Shown here: positions 1 through 7,722 of the stretch, piece after piece
Layout of the letters: each line of letters starts with the position of its first letter
Numbering within the stretch: position 1 is the first letter of the stretch
Assembly: GCA_015486145.1 (NCBI GenBank)
Contig: WFSH01000255.1
Location: 1-23,750, forward strand
Length of the DNA: 23,750 nucleotides
Reading direction: 5' to 3'
Source of the DNA: Mesoaciditogaceae bacterium
GTDB lineage: Bacteria > Thermotogota > Thermotogae > Mesoaciditogales > Mesoaciditogaceae
Made by a program: the position numbers and the translations under genes
Notes under the pieces: generated by a model
The model's database searches: none
The model's input: only the letters and a program-made list of their open reading frames with translations
What the model was told of the DNA's origin: nothing

Positions 1-36
1 AACAGGATGTTAGTATGCAGCGTGCTCTGTTTTTTT

Positions 37-123
37 GTCATTCTGAACTTGATTCAGAATCTCGATCCACCTTGTTAGTTGCTTGGAGATCCTGAATAGT
101 TCCTTCGGAACTTTCAGGATGAC
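37..123. repeat. Palindromic interspersed repeat (MITE/REP-like)
   Basis: An 87-base element with near-perfect terminal inverted repeats (GTCATTCTGAA at the left, TTCAGGATGAC at the right, one mismatch). It holds two smaller hairpins. The left one pairs TTCTGAA (41-47) with TTCAGAA (53-59). The right one pairs CCTGAA (91-96) with TTCAGG (113-118) and, inside that, GTTCC (99-103) with GGAAC (107-111) around a TTC loop. From memory, elements with this GTCATTCTGAA...GAGATCCTGAA pattern are scattered between genes in many bacterial genomes. No transposase is present, so it would be non-autonomous. Only one copy is seen in this window. Confidence 0.75.
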
Positions 124-343
124 GTTAAGGTCAAAGACTCCAAATAAAAGAACGAATCAGTTTTGACAAGGCTTCAAAAAAATTACACTCACCGCTTGTA
201 AAGTGGTACTAAAATGCCAAAGAATGTCGTTATTCGAAAAATACTACTCACACTATCTCGAAGAGATCCAAAAAAGAAGAAAATGAGTTAAAATCTACAC
301 GAACGATTTTCTTCATATTTATTTTGCGAAGAGGCGATTAAGC
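124..343. other. Leader region without a recognisable gene
   Basis: I see no convincing gene or RNA between the repeat and the aminotransferase start. There is a consensus-like TTGACA at 163-168, but no good -10 hexamer at a suitable distance, so I do not call a promoter. The segment presumably carries the promoter of the gene starting at 344. That gene's ribosome-binding site is GAAGAGGCG at 328-336. Confidence 0.4.
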
Positions 344-1201
344 GTGAAGATATTTTGCAATGGAAAGATAGCTGATTCTGACTCCGAAGTTATCAGGGCA
401 CTTGATAGGGGAATGATATTTGGGGATGGAATTTACGATGTGGTCAAAGTTGTAGATGGAATTTTCCCATTTCTCGAAGATCACGTTAAAAGGTTGGAAA
501 GAAGCGCAATTTTTTTTGGGATGAAGTTGAGGTACGATTTGGAGAAAATTAAAAATGTGGCAAGAGAGTTGTCCGTGCTAAACGGTGTGAAAAATGGGGA
601 ACTTTTTCTTGAATTGACGCGGGGCTATGATGAAATTCGAGACCATATTTTTGGGGAAAAATACGAGCCAACATTTCTTGAAATAGTCCAACCTTTGAGA
701 AAGATCGATCCAATTTTGTGGAAGAAAGGAGCAAAACTCGTTACTTTCCCGGATATGCGTCACGGCTTGTGTGAGCATAAAACGATAAATTTGCTTCCAA
801 ATGTGCTTGCCAAGAATCATGCCCATTCTAAAGGGGCTTACGAAGCCTTGATGTTCAGGATGGAAGATGGGAAAAAATATGTGACAGAAGGGGGTAGCTC
901 TTCGTACATATTTTTTGATGGGAAAAGAGTTGTTGCCCCTAAGATTGAGAATATACTGCCCAGTATAACTCGTTCTAAAGTACTTTCCATAGTAAAAGAT
1001 ATGGGTGTGGAAGTGACTGAGCGTAGGGTGTGGCTTGATGAGGTGTGGCACATGAAAGAGGTTATACTTTTGAGTACCGTATCAAAAGTCATGCCGGTTG
1101 TTCAGATAGATGATACGAGTTTTGAGCTTGGCGAAATGACAAAAAGATTGATGGAAGCATTTGAAGATTTGATTTTGACTCAGCGAACAAAAATTTCGTA
1201 A
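344..1201 (+). CDS. dat: D-amino-acid transaminase-like class IV aminotransferase
   Basis: A 285-residue PLP enzyme of fold type IV, expected to exchange amino groups between D-amino acids and 2-oxo acids in the cytosol, for example supplying D-Ala or D-Glu for peptidoglycan. Visible features: the N-terminal ALDRGMIFGDGIYDVVKV block (19-36); the candidate catalytic lysine K146 in HKTINLLPNVLAK; E182 in TEGGSSSYIF, expected to contact the pyridine nitrogen; and an R99-x-H101 pair after TRG, resembling the carboxylate trap of D-amino-acid transaminases. The TRG-to-RxH spacing is one residue longer than I recall for Bacillus enzymes, so a branched-chain or aminodeoxychorismate-lyase-like role is possible. 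Length fits the Dat family (about 280). The start is GTG with GAAGAGGCG upstream. It overlaps the convergent antiporter gene by 22 bases. Confidence 0.82.
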   Translation: MKIFCNGKIADSDSEVIRALDRGMIFGDGIYDVVKVVDGIFPFLEDHVKRLERSAIFFGMKLRYDLEKIKNVARELSVLNGVKNGELFLELTRGYDEIRDHIFGEKYEPTFLEIVQPLRKIDPILWKKGAKLVTFPDMRHGLCEHKTINLLPNVLAKNHAHSKGAYEALMFRMEDGKKYVTEGGSSSYIFFDGKRVVAPKIENILPSITRSKVLSIVKDMGVEVTERRVWLDEVWHMKEVILLSTVSKVMPVVQIDDTSFELGEMTKRLMEAFEDLILTQRTKIS

Positions 1202-2118
1202 ATTATGTAAAACCCATAAACCGATACCAGAAGTATTCCCTTCCATCTTTTGGCTCGACGTTTTCCATTCAAAAACAAAAAGAACAACAGTAATCCCGTG
1301 GCGTTCATGAATATCAGATCGGAATTTATATTTCTATCTGTTTTTATGGGAGAGAGAAGTGAAGAAATTCCCAATACGGCTAAAATATTGAACAAATTGG
1401 ATCCCACGATGTTTCCAACGGCTAAGTCCTTTTTTGATTTCAAAGCCGCTTTGATCGATGTTGCGAGCTCGGGAACACTTGTCCCAAAAGCAATAATAGT
1501 TGTGGCTATCAACGTTTCACTGACATGAAAAGACCTTGCGAGATTTACAGCGGAATACACGCCAAGTTCGCCTCCAGCCGTTACACCTACCATCCCGATG
1601 ATCGTTAACAGTGAGTAAGCGAATATGGAGCGTTGTTTTACCTTAACCTCTTCAAATCCCTTTTTGGAACTTGAAAAAGCGTAAGCAATGAACACCGTGA
1701 AAAAACTTAAAAGTACAATTCCATTGTAAAAGTCGAGGTACCCGCTTTTTAAAAGCATCATGGTGGCTACGAGCTGTGCAAGGATCATGAGGGGGATCTC
1801 ATAGTGTAATGTTTGTTTTTTTATCACCAAGCCACTGCCAACGATTATGGCACTTCCCAGTACAAGTGCAGCGTTGGCCATATTAGAACCTATAACATTA
1901 CCTATAGAAATGCCGCCATTGTGTTGAATAGCACCGATCACGCTTACCGCAAGTTCTGGTGCACTTGTTCCAAATGCAACGATTGTGAGACCAATGAAAA
2001 GATCTGAAACTTTGAATTTCTTTGCCAGTCCAGACGAACCTTCCACAAGCCAATCAGATGACCTTTCCAGTAAAAAAAGGGCAATCACAAGAAAAACCGT
2101 TTGCATTAAAATGTACAA
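1180..2118 (-). CDS. Calcium/sodium antiporter (CaCA family, YrbG-like)
   Basis: An inner-membrane cation/Ca2+ exchanger of about 312 residues with some ten hydrophobic segments. Both family repeats are visible: alpha-1 (GLTIVAFGTSAPELAVS followed by GNVIGSNMANAALVLG) and alpha-2 (ATTIIAFGTSVPELATS followed by GNIVGSNLFNILAVLG), each with the conserved GTSxPEL and GNxxGSN that form the ion sites. It probably extrudes Ca2+ against Na+ or H+; direction and ion are inferred from the family. I prefer a TTG start at 2118, because AAGGTGG lies five bases upstream on the minus strand. ATG at 2106 is the alternative. The longer reading to 2184 has no ribosome-binding site and would run into the divergent gene. 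The 3' end overlaps the preceding gene tail to tail. Confidence 0.88.
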   Translation of the reverse strand: MYILMQTVFLVIALFLLERSSDWLVEGSSGLAKKFKVSDLFIGLTIVAFGTSAPELAVSVIGAIQHNGGISIGNVIGSNMANAALVLGSAIIVGSGLVIKKQTLHYEIPLMILAQLVATMMLLKSGYLDFYNGIVLLSFFTVFIAYAFSSSKKGFEEVKVKQRSIFAYSLLTIIGMVGVTAGGELGVYSAVNLARSFHVSETLIATTIIAFGTSVPELATSIKAALKSKKDLAVGNIVGSNLFNILAVLGISSLLSPIKTDRNINSDLIFMNATGLLLFFLFLNGKRRAKRWKGILLVSVYGFYIIYEIFVR

Positions 2119-2175
2119 AACTACCACCTTTGTGTTAGAATTGTAAATAAACACAACGTTGAAGAGGCGATTCAA

Positions 2176-3621
2176 TTGTACCATAAAGTGTCTCGTGATC
2201 CTTTGTATTCAGAAATCTTTCTTTATCCTTTAGAAATTTTGGTAACCGATACCCCGGTAGTTCAAAGGTTGAGAGCATTGTCACAGCTTGCGGGAGCTCA
2301 AATGAGTTATCCAGGTGCCACACATACAAGATTTTCTCATTCACTGGGAACGATGCATGTTTCCGGTATGTATGCTGCACACCTTTTTGGAAAAAATTCT
2401 CCCCAATACAAACTTTGTCGTCTCGCGGGATTACTTCACGATGTTGGGCATGGACCATTTAGTCATCAATTTGACGATGTGGTTTTTTCTGCCCTTGGCT
2501 ATGAAGAGGGACATGATCAATTTAGAGAGCGACTTTTGTTGGAAAAGTTACCAGAATGTATGAAGGAGAATTTCGATTTTTCAGGGGCGACGTTCAAAAA
2601 AAATGTTATGGAAGAAATAGAGGTAATGTTTGGAAACGTTCCCAAACAACCTTTTAAAGCCGTTATGGAGAAAGTAAACAACATATTTGTTGGGGAAAAA
2701 CTTGGTGATCCTCTTTTCAACGTCGTTCAGGGGCCATTGGGTGCGGATCGGATGGATTTTGTCATAAGAGATGCTTATTTTAGTGGTGTTAGACACTATG
2801 GAACGGTGCCGATGAACAGGATCGTTCGTAACTCTCTCATTGCCAACAGAGATGATCAGAAGGTTTTGGCTTACAATTTAAAGGTTGTTGATGATATATA
2901 CACGGTTCTCTTTGGAAGATTCATGATGTACAAGAACGTGTACTTTCACAAAACTTCGAGGGCTGCGGACATGATGATACAAGAACTTCTCAGGAAAGCT
3001 ATGAAGCCCCTTGACTTTGCCGGTCATCTCAAAGATCTCGACAGTTTTTTGCAACTCAGTGATGATACGGTTTTTGAAGGAATGAATCTACTTTACCATC
3101 AAAGCATTAAATCTGGCAAGTTGACAAAAGATGTGCGTGAAGCTTATGAGATAATTCAAAGACTGAAAAGACGTGATCTGTGGAAACTCGTCGTGGAGAT
3201 ACCATTTTCTGCCACCGGTATAGATCCAAGTACGATTTCGAGATCGCTGGGAGATGAAACGTTGAAAAAAATGAAGGAGCGGTTGAAAGAAATGATCAAG
3301 GATTCGAAAATAAACTCGAAAGATCTTGAAGCGGCAAAAGAATTGTTAAAAGATTTTGAGAATCTTTTTGTTGTGGATACCCCGTATAAACTCACTTTGG
3401 TGCATCCCGATGAGTTTCTTTCTAATCGAGTTTACATTCAAGACAGCGATGAAAGAATCATGACATTTGAAGAATTCGAACGCGAGTATCCAACTTATAA
3501 ACTCATGTCTGGAAATATGTTGCAATTGGTAAGAATATACATAAAAAAAGACTTCCGCGATTTGATATATCGCTACTCGCTTATACCAAAAGAAAACATA
3601 GATATGACAACTCGCTGGTAG
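2176..3621 (+). CDS. HD-superfamily phosphohydrolase (dNTPase/SAMHD1-like, COG1078)
   Basis: A 481-residue HD-domain hydrolase of the family that includes YwfO and the dGTPase/SAMHD1-type enzymes, likely acting on nucleotides in the cytosol. The metal site is visible as H55 in HTRFSHSLGT and H88-D89 in GLLHDVGHGPFSH, with the distal aspartate probably in GPLGADRMDFVIRDAYFSG (about residues 187-205). The C-terminal half is Lys/Glu-rich, helical and not recognised in detail. The start is TTG with GAAGAGGCGATT ending four bases upstream, the same 12 bases that precede the gene at 344. The antiporter diverges 57 bases away, so a shared promoter region is likely, although I could not pick clear hexamers. 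Substrate is not determinable from the sequence. Confidence 0.85.
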   Translation: MYHKVSRDPLYSEIFLYPLEILVTDTPVVQRLRALSQLAGAQMSYPGATHTRFSHSLGTMHVSGMYAAHLFGKNSPQYKLCRLAGLLHDVGHGPFSHQFDDVVFSALGYEEGHDQFRERLLLEKLPECMKENFDFSGATFKKNVMEEIEVMFGNVPKQPFKAVMEKVNNIFVGEKLGDPLFNVVQGPLGADRMDFVIRDAYFSGVRHYGTVPMNRIVRNSLIANRDDQKVLAYNLKVVDDIYTVLFGRFMMYKNVYFHKTSRAADMMIQELLRKAMKPLDFAGHLKDLDSFLQLSDDTVFEGMNLLYHQSIKSGKLTKDVREAYEIIQRLKRRDLWKLVVEIPFSATGIDPSTISRSLGDETLKKMKERLKEMIKDSKINSKDLEAAKELLKDFENLFVVDTPYKLTLVHPDEFLSNRVYIQDSDERIMTFEEFEREYPTYKLMSGNMLQLVRIYIKKDFRDLIYRYSLIPKENIDMTTRW

Positions 3622-3622
3622 T

Positions 3623-4399
3623 TTATTTGACGGTACCGGAAGAAGGATTAAATATTGCTTCTATCTCAATATCTTTAAGGGCAAAACTTCTTGGAAATGT
3701 GACGAATTTTTCCAGATTTCTTGTGTAAATATCCGTTAATATGACGCTTGGTGAACTTAAGATGCGTTGAACTTTAACGCTACCGTCAGTTTGAACTTCG
3801 ACAATACCTTTAACGGTTCCTCCAAGGGTATAAGCCATTGCCGTTGGAAGTTTGGAAAGTGCAATTTTGTAGTCGCGCTTCATAAAGCCTTCTATTGTCT
3901 GAAAATTCGGAATTCCAAGATTTACCAACTGTGAAAAGGTGTAGACTCCTAAAAAAGAGGCGTTAACTGATACAAATTGTGGATTAACGGTTTTTGATAA
4001 AGTGGGATTCACTTCCGCAGGTTTAAAGGATCCCGCCAAAGATGACGAGGGCATACTTGGTTTTTCTTTTGCCATGTAAGGACCAACTTTGCTTGCTTTT
4101 GAAGTTCCAGCCAGCTTTGGTTTTTTGGGTTTTTTGAAAGATTTAAGGGTACTGATAAGCTTCATGTCCGAGAGTGACAGAGAGGGAGCTTGTTTGGCCT
4201 TTCCGTTTTCTCCTTTGCTGTTTAGATTTGCTGATGCGGTTTTTTCAGATACTGGAACGGTAACGGCTTTTAAGCTTATGGTTAACACCTGAGGATACAT
4301 TACCACATTAACGTGTGCCGAGTTGAACATACCGATTAAGCCGGTTAGGATGATCAACTCTACCACCACTGCCAAAACGGCAGAAGTCACATATCTCAT
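3623..4399 (-). CDS. TonB-like energy-transducer protein
   Basis: About 258 residues: a short cytoplasmic start (MRYVTS), one membrane segment (roughly residues 4-26), a Lys/Ser/Pro-rich linker containing KKPKKPK, and a C-terminal domain of about 90 residues with the valine-rich VKGIVEVQTDGSVKVQ pattern of TonB-like domains. It would couple the proton-driven ExbB/ExbD motor to an outer-envelope partner. It is the last gene of an ExbB-ExbD-TonB set, 18 bases after ExbD, which supports the call more than the diverged sequence does. ATG at 4399 is chosen because GAGGG sits about eight bases upstream; GTG at 4408 would overlap that site. It could instead be TolA-like. No TonB-dependent receptor lies nearby. 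It ends one base from the convergent HD gene. Confidence 0.72.
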   Translation of the reverse strand: MRYVTSAVLAVVVELIILTGLIGMFNSAHVNVVMYPQVLTISLKAVTVPVSEKTASANLNSKGENGKAKQAPSLSLSDMKLISTLKSFKKPKKPKLAGTSKASKVGPYMAKEKPSMPSSSLAGSFKPAEVNPTLSKTVNPQFVSVNASFLGVYTFSQLVNLGIPNFQTIEGFMKRDYKIALSKLPTAMAYTLGGTVKGIVEVQTDGSVKVQRILSSPSVILTDIYTRNLEKFVTFPRSFALKDIEIEAIFNPSSGTVK

Positions 4400-4417
4400 C
4401 AAATTCACCCCTCAATT

Positions 4418-4837
4418 TTACTGGAGCCTTTTTACAATCAGATCTATGTTGAAAACTTTTTTGACTCTCAACACGTCCATGACGTTTATTACTGTTCCGT
4501 ATTCGGCTCTCTGATCGGCTTTAAGATAAACAGCCGTAGGTGTACCATATTGAGCAACGTAAGTACCGATAAAGTTGGCTAGCCCCTTTAATCCCACATT
4601 GGTGTTATTCACATACACAGCGTTGTTTTTAGTTACCAAGATGGTTAGTACCTTGTTACTCTGGGTGGGTTTGGAAACGCTGGTGACGGCTTTGGGCAAA
4701 TTCACTTTGAACATACCTTGATTGACTGTGAAGGTCGTGGTTAACACCAAAAAGAGGATCAATAGAAAAATTATATCTACAAGTGACGTCAGCTCTATTC
4801 TGAAATCCTCAGCCCCGCTACCAGACCTTCGTCTCAA
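4418..4837 (-). CDS. exbD: ExbD/TolR-family proton-channel subunit
   Basis: A biopolymer-transport protein of about 139 residues. A basic N-terminus (RRRSGSG) is followed by IELTSLVDIIFLLILFLVLTT, which is the single membrane helix with the essential proton-carrying aspartate (D21 in this numbering), then a small periplasmic domain ending in VKRL. The domain pattern (VYLKADQRAEYGTVINVMDVL) is typical of ExbD/TolR. With ExbB it forms the pmf-driven motor for the TonB-like protein. The start is taken as TTG at 4837, since GGGGGAGGTG lies just upstream and the codon falls one base after the ExbB stop. Longer readings to ATG 4879 would overlap exbB by 41 bases and add a non-conserved N-terminus. 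Confidence 0.9.
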   Translation of the reverse strand: MRRRSGSGAEDFRIELTSLVDIIFLLILFLVLTTTFTVNQGMFKVNLPKAVTSVSKPTQSNKVLTILVTKNNAVYVNNTNVGLKGLANFIGTYVAQYGTPTAVYLKADQRAEYGTVINVMDVLRVKKVFNIDLIVKRLQ

Positions 4838-4838
4838 T

Positions 4839-5480
4839 TCAACGCACCTCCCCCACGGGGATGGTTTTGAGTTTTCCAATTGCCACGCGAATCTCTTCCA
4901 CAGTTGAACTGATGAGTTTGTCTTCCAATTCCCTCAAGAGCGTCATGAGTATTGCCAAAACGATTGCCACCGCCAAACCACCAACCGTTGTGTACAGAGC
5001 AACACTTATACCTTGAGCGAGTGAAGCTTGACCTTTAAGTCCGTAAATACCACCAGCTTGTTTGATGCCACTGAAGACCTGAACCATTCCCACAACTGTT
5101 CCAAAAAAACCAAGTAGTGGAGAAACAGCTATAGACATGCTGATGTACCTGAAATTCCTTTCCAATTTAAAAGTCTCGTCTTCCACAAAATCTTGGAGTG
5201 AACTTTCAAATTCTGGAAGTCTGTCGTTTTCATAGTACTCAAACGCTTTGAGCATCACAGATGAGAAAACGCTGGAAGATGCTCTGCAATGCTGTTTGGA
5301 AGCCGTAAAATTCTTTTGGGCAATCGAATTTCTGACTTTGGCTGAAAGTACCTTTAACTCACTTCTTTCTTTCAAGATCACAAAAAGTCTTTCGAAAAAG
5401 AAAAGAAGACCAAGGGCACCTAAAGCCAGAATTACGATGAGTATAGGTCCTCCCCCACTGATAAATTTTCCTAAGGACAT
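4839..5480 (-). CDS. exbB: MotA/TolQ/ExbB proton-channel protein
   Basis: 213 residues with three membrane helices: one near residues 10-32 (ILIVILALGALGLLFFFERL), and a pair around residues 120-195 containing the conserved SPLLGFFGTVVGMVQVF and GISVALYTTVGGLAVAI blocks typical of ExbB/TolQ/MotA. A cytoplasmic loop of about 80 residues separates the first helix from the pair. It forms the pentameric stator of the ExbBD motor. The ATG start has an excellent site (AAAGGAGG at 5488-5495 on the minus strand). It is the first gene of exbB-exbD-tonB and lies 84 bases downstream of the CDF exporter on the same strand; I see no clear promoter or terminator in that gap, so read-through is possible. 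Confidence 0.92.
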   Translation of the reverse strand: MSLGKFISGGGPILIVILALGALGLLFFFERLFVILKERSELKVLSAKVRNSIAQKNFTASKQHCRASSSVFSSVMLKAFEYYENDRLPEFESSLQDFVEDETFKLERNFRYISMSIAVSPLLGFFGTVVGMVQVFSGIKQAGGIYGLKGQASLAQGISVALYTTVGGLAVAIVLAILMTLLRELEDKLISSTVEEIRVAIGKLKTIPVGEVR

Positions 5481-5564
5481 CTCTTCATCCTCCTTTTAAG
5501 ATATGCATACAATTAAATACGTTATCCACACCGCTTGCCTGTATTTTACCACAAAATATGTCAT

Positions 5565-6470
5565 TTACCTTTCATTCCATTTTGTGTCTTTCCCCTCTCC
5601 TATGGGTTCGGCATGAATTATCACTTCTTTCACACTTGGGAGTTGGCTCTTTATGCGATTCTCGATTGAGGTTACTATTTCATGGGATTTTTTCAAACTC
5701 ATTCTTCCAGGTAATTCCACGTGCATATCCACGAGATAATACGGTCCTAACTTTCTAATTCTAACGAGATGTGGATGAAACGTGTAGGGCATATCTTTGA
5801 CAATCTCGTCTATGGTGCTGATCATTTCTGGAGAAGACTCTTTTTCCATTATTTCTGGAATACTACCTCTCACTATTTCAATACCCATGTAACCTATGAT
5901 CCCAGAAACAATTATGGAAGCCAAAGGGTCAAAAATTGGGTTGCCGGTTAGCAGGATCAAAACACCACCAGCCAAAACAGCACCAGAGGCAAACACATCA
6001 CTGAGATAATCTTTAGCGTTGGCCAAAAGAGCTTGACTCGAAAATTTTTTTCCAACTCTGAGCATGTAAAAGGATAAAAAGAACTTTCCAACAATGCTTA
6101 TCAGAGCACCTAACACCATCAAAGAGCCGATGATCTCGGATTTTTGCATGTCTTTCAACGCTTCTACGAAGATCAGAATACCGGTGAATAAAACAGACAT
6201 GCCCACCACGGTTGTTACGATCGTTTCGGCCCGGCCGTAACCATAAGGATATTCTGAGGACGGAGGTTTTGTCGCAATTCTCACTGCTCTGTAGACAAGC
6301 ACCGATTTTACAATGTCTGATGTTGTATCTATTCCGTCTGCTATAAGCGCAAAAGAAAACGAAAATATCCCCAACACGATTTTGAATATCGCAAGTGCGG
6401 TATTTCCGTATATGCCTATTCTAACTGCCCGAAGACTTTGATGAGTTCTGTTGTCGTCAGTTCTGTTCAC
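5565..6470 (-). CDS. Cation diffusion facilitator (CDF) metal exporter
   Basis: A 301-residue CDF transporter: six membrane helices, then a C-terminal cytoplasmic ferredoxin-like domain (about residues 205-290, with HPHLVRIRKLGPYYLVDMHVELPG) that normally binds metal and dimerises. The transport-site motif is DTTSD (48-52) in helix 2 and DYLSD (154-158) in helix 5, so both halves are DxxxD. Zn-type CDFs usually have HxxxD in at least one half, while DxxxD/DxxxD is described for manganese-transporting members, so Mn2+ (or Fe2+) export is my inference. The start is GTG, two bases after the stop of the upstream gene, so the two are almost certainly cotranscribed. Confidence 0.9.
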   Translation of the reverse strand: MNRTDDNRTHQSLRAVRIGIYGNTALAIFKIVLGIFSFSFALIADGIDTTSDIVKSVLVYRAVRIATKPPSSEYPYGYGRAETIVTTVVGMSVLFTGILIFVEALKDMQKSEIIGSLMVLGALISIVGKFFLSFYMLRVGKKFSSQALLANAKDYLSDVFASGAVLAGGVLILLTGNPIFDPLASIIVSGIIGYMGIEIVRGSIPEIMEKESSPEMISTIDEIVKDMPYTFHPHLVRIRKLGPYYLVDMHVELPGRMSLKKSHEIVTSIENRIKSQLPSVKEVIIHAEPIGEGKDTKWNER

Positions 6471-6472
6471 TT

Positions 6473-7549
6473 TTATTTTGTGATTTCAACGATCAACTCA
6501 ACTGGGTTGTGATCGCTGTTGGAGAATCCAAGATCAAAAGTTTTCACGGAAACGAGTTTTAAGTTTGGAGACAAAAGAAACCCATCTATCACGGTTGTAA
6601 AATTTTCACCTTTGACGTAAGGCTTTTCATCAGAGCGTACACTTGGAATCTTGGGATCAAACGCCCATTTCCATCCAACAGGAGTCCAGTTTTTTGGCAA
6701 ATTCATGTATATCCCTTCGATGTACTTTTTTGGTGTGGTGTGGGGAAAACGATCAATGGATATTCCGGGCATGATGTTGTTCCAATCACCACCAACAAGC
6801 ACGTAATTTCCATTTTGATATGCTTTAAGCATAAAATTTCTCAGAAAATTCAGCTGTCCCTTTCTGAGATTTCCGCTTTTGTCGAAAGCCGACAAATGTA
6901 AGTTTACCAAAATCAACTCTTTGTTGGAATTTTTGATTTTGTACCGTGTCACTATAAAGCAACGTTTGAGTTGAAAAAGGTTGGTGGGCCACGAATAATC
7001 ACCGGGGAAAGCATATCGAATGGCGTCAATTGATCTGTACTTTGTGAGGACCATTATTCCCGATTCTACCTTTCCCATGGGATGGTTGATCGGTACGGGG
7101 ACAAAATCCACTTTGTAGTTTATCGCATAAAAAGCCTCGTAATTTTTCAAAGTTTTTGTTATTCGATCAACTTCGTTTATTCCGTAACTGCGAGCTGCTT
7201 TTTTATCGACTTCTTGTAATAGCACAAAATCTGTTTTGTTAGAAGAGAGAAAATCCGTTACAGCTTTCATGTTTTGATCCACCACATTCTTGTTTTTTGG
7301 CATGGACATGGTGCCCCCATCCATGAAAAAATCTTCGGATTTATCGAGACCGGCGTATCCAATATTCCACGTTAAAATTGAAATTTTTTCCGGTACGTTT
7401 TCTTTTAAAGTGGCAGGAACGTCAATTGGAGATAAATTTAAAACGGGTTTGGGAGAGTACATGTTGAAAGTGGAAAAGAGCAAAAAAGCTCCCAACGTTC
7501 CCAAAACCACAACAAGTGTTAAGATGAGAATCTCGCTAAAAAATGTCAT
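6473..7549 (-). CDS. Membrane-anchored endonuclease/exonuclease/phosphatase-family protein
   Basis: A 358-residue protein with an N-terminal membrane anchor or signal (LILTLVVVLGTLGAFLLFSTF, about 8-28) followed by an EEP (DNase I/AP endonuclease/inositol-phosphatase-like) domain. Catalytic positions are recognisable: N62 in LTWNIGY, E113 in LLQEVDKK, the GGDWNN block, and D346-H347 in SNSDHNPVEL. The catalytic domain should lie outside the cytoplasm. Substrate may be nucleic acid, a phosphoester or a lipid headgroup and cannot be told from the sequence. The ATG start has AGGAGG seven bases upstream. It is first in an operon with the CDF exporter; EEP enzymes need divalent metal, but a functional link is speculation. 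Confidence 0.85.
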   Translation of the reverse strand: MTFFSEILILTLVVVLGTLGAFLLFSTFNMYSPKPVLNLSPIDVPATLKENVPEKISILTWNIGYAGLDKSEDFFMDGGTMSMPKNKNVVDQNMKAVTDFLSSNKTDFVLLQEVDKKAARSYGINEVDRITKTLKNYEAFYAINYKVDFVPVPINHPMGKVESGIMVLTKYRSIDAIRYAFPGDYSWPTNLFQLKRCFIVTRYKIKNSNKELILVNLHLSAFDKSGNLRKGQLNFLRNFMLKAYQNGNYVLVGGDWNNIMPGISIDRFPHTTPKKYIEGIYMNLPKNWTPVGWKWAFDPKIPSVRSDEKPYVKGENFTTVIDGFLLSPNLKLVSVKTFDLGFSNSDHNPVELIVEITK

Positions 7550-7596
7550 GATATTTCCTCCTGAACTTCATTTAATTAAAAAAATCTTACAATTAG

Positions 7597-7626
7597 ATTG
7601 TATCACTTTTTTGGAGGAAGAGTGAA
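7597..7626 (-). promoter_or_regulatory. Candidate sigma70 promoter for the EEP-CDF operon
   Basis: Read on the minus strand, TTCACT (7626-7621) and TACAAT (7602-7597) are separated by 18 bases. Transcription would start near 7590 and give a leader of about 40 bases before the ATG at 7549. The -35 match is weak (4 of 6) and the -10 good (5 of 6). Confidence 0.45.
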
Positions 7627-7675
7627 ATTTTGGTTCTCTTCATTTTTGTGTGGGTAAAACAAAAAGTACTCAAGC

Positions 7676-7704
7676 TTGACTGAAAATTACCCATGTAGTA
7701 TAAT
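7676..7704 (+). promoter_or_regulatory. Sigma70 promoter of tRNA-Thr
   Basis: TTGACT (7676-7681) and TATAAT (7699-7704) are separated by exactly 17 bases, almost the perfect consensus. The expected start lies near 7711, about a dozen bases before the tRNA. It may also supply transcription to tilS and the genes after it. Confidence 0.9.
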
Positions 7705-7722
7705 TTTACGCTGAGTCTTTTT

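Noticed and set aside
163..168. TTGACA as a -35 element for the aminotransferase gene
   Set aside because: No acceptable -10 hexamer 16-18 bases downstream.
212..289. A 25-codon ATG frame (MPKNVVIRK...) before the aminotransferase
   Set aside because: Ribosome site is weak (AGTGG), length is within chance, the tail is low-complexity lysine, and no promoter is clear.
578..1051. Long minus-strand open frame within the aminotransferase gene
   Set aside because: It lies wholly opposite a well-conserved gene, has no ribosome site, and its residue mix is that of an antisense shadow.
7631..7666. A GGAGG-preceded GTG frame of about 11 codons upstream of tRNA-Thr
   Set aside because: Too short; GGAGG here lies within the minus-strand promoter spacer of the EEP gene and is probably coincidental.
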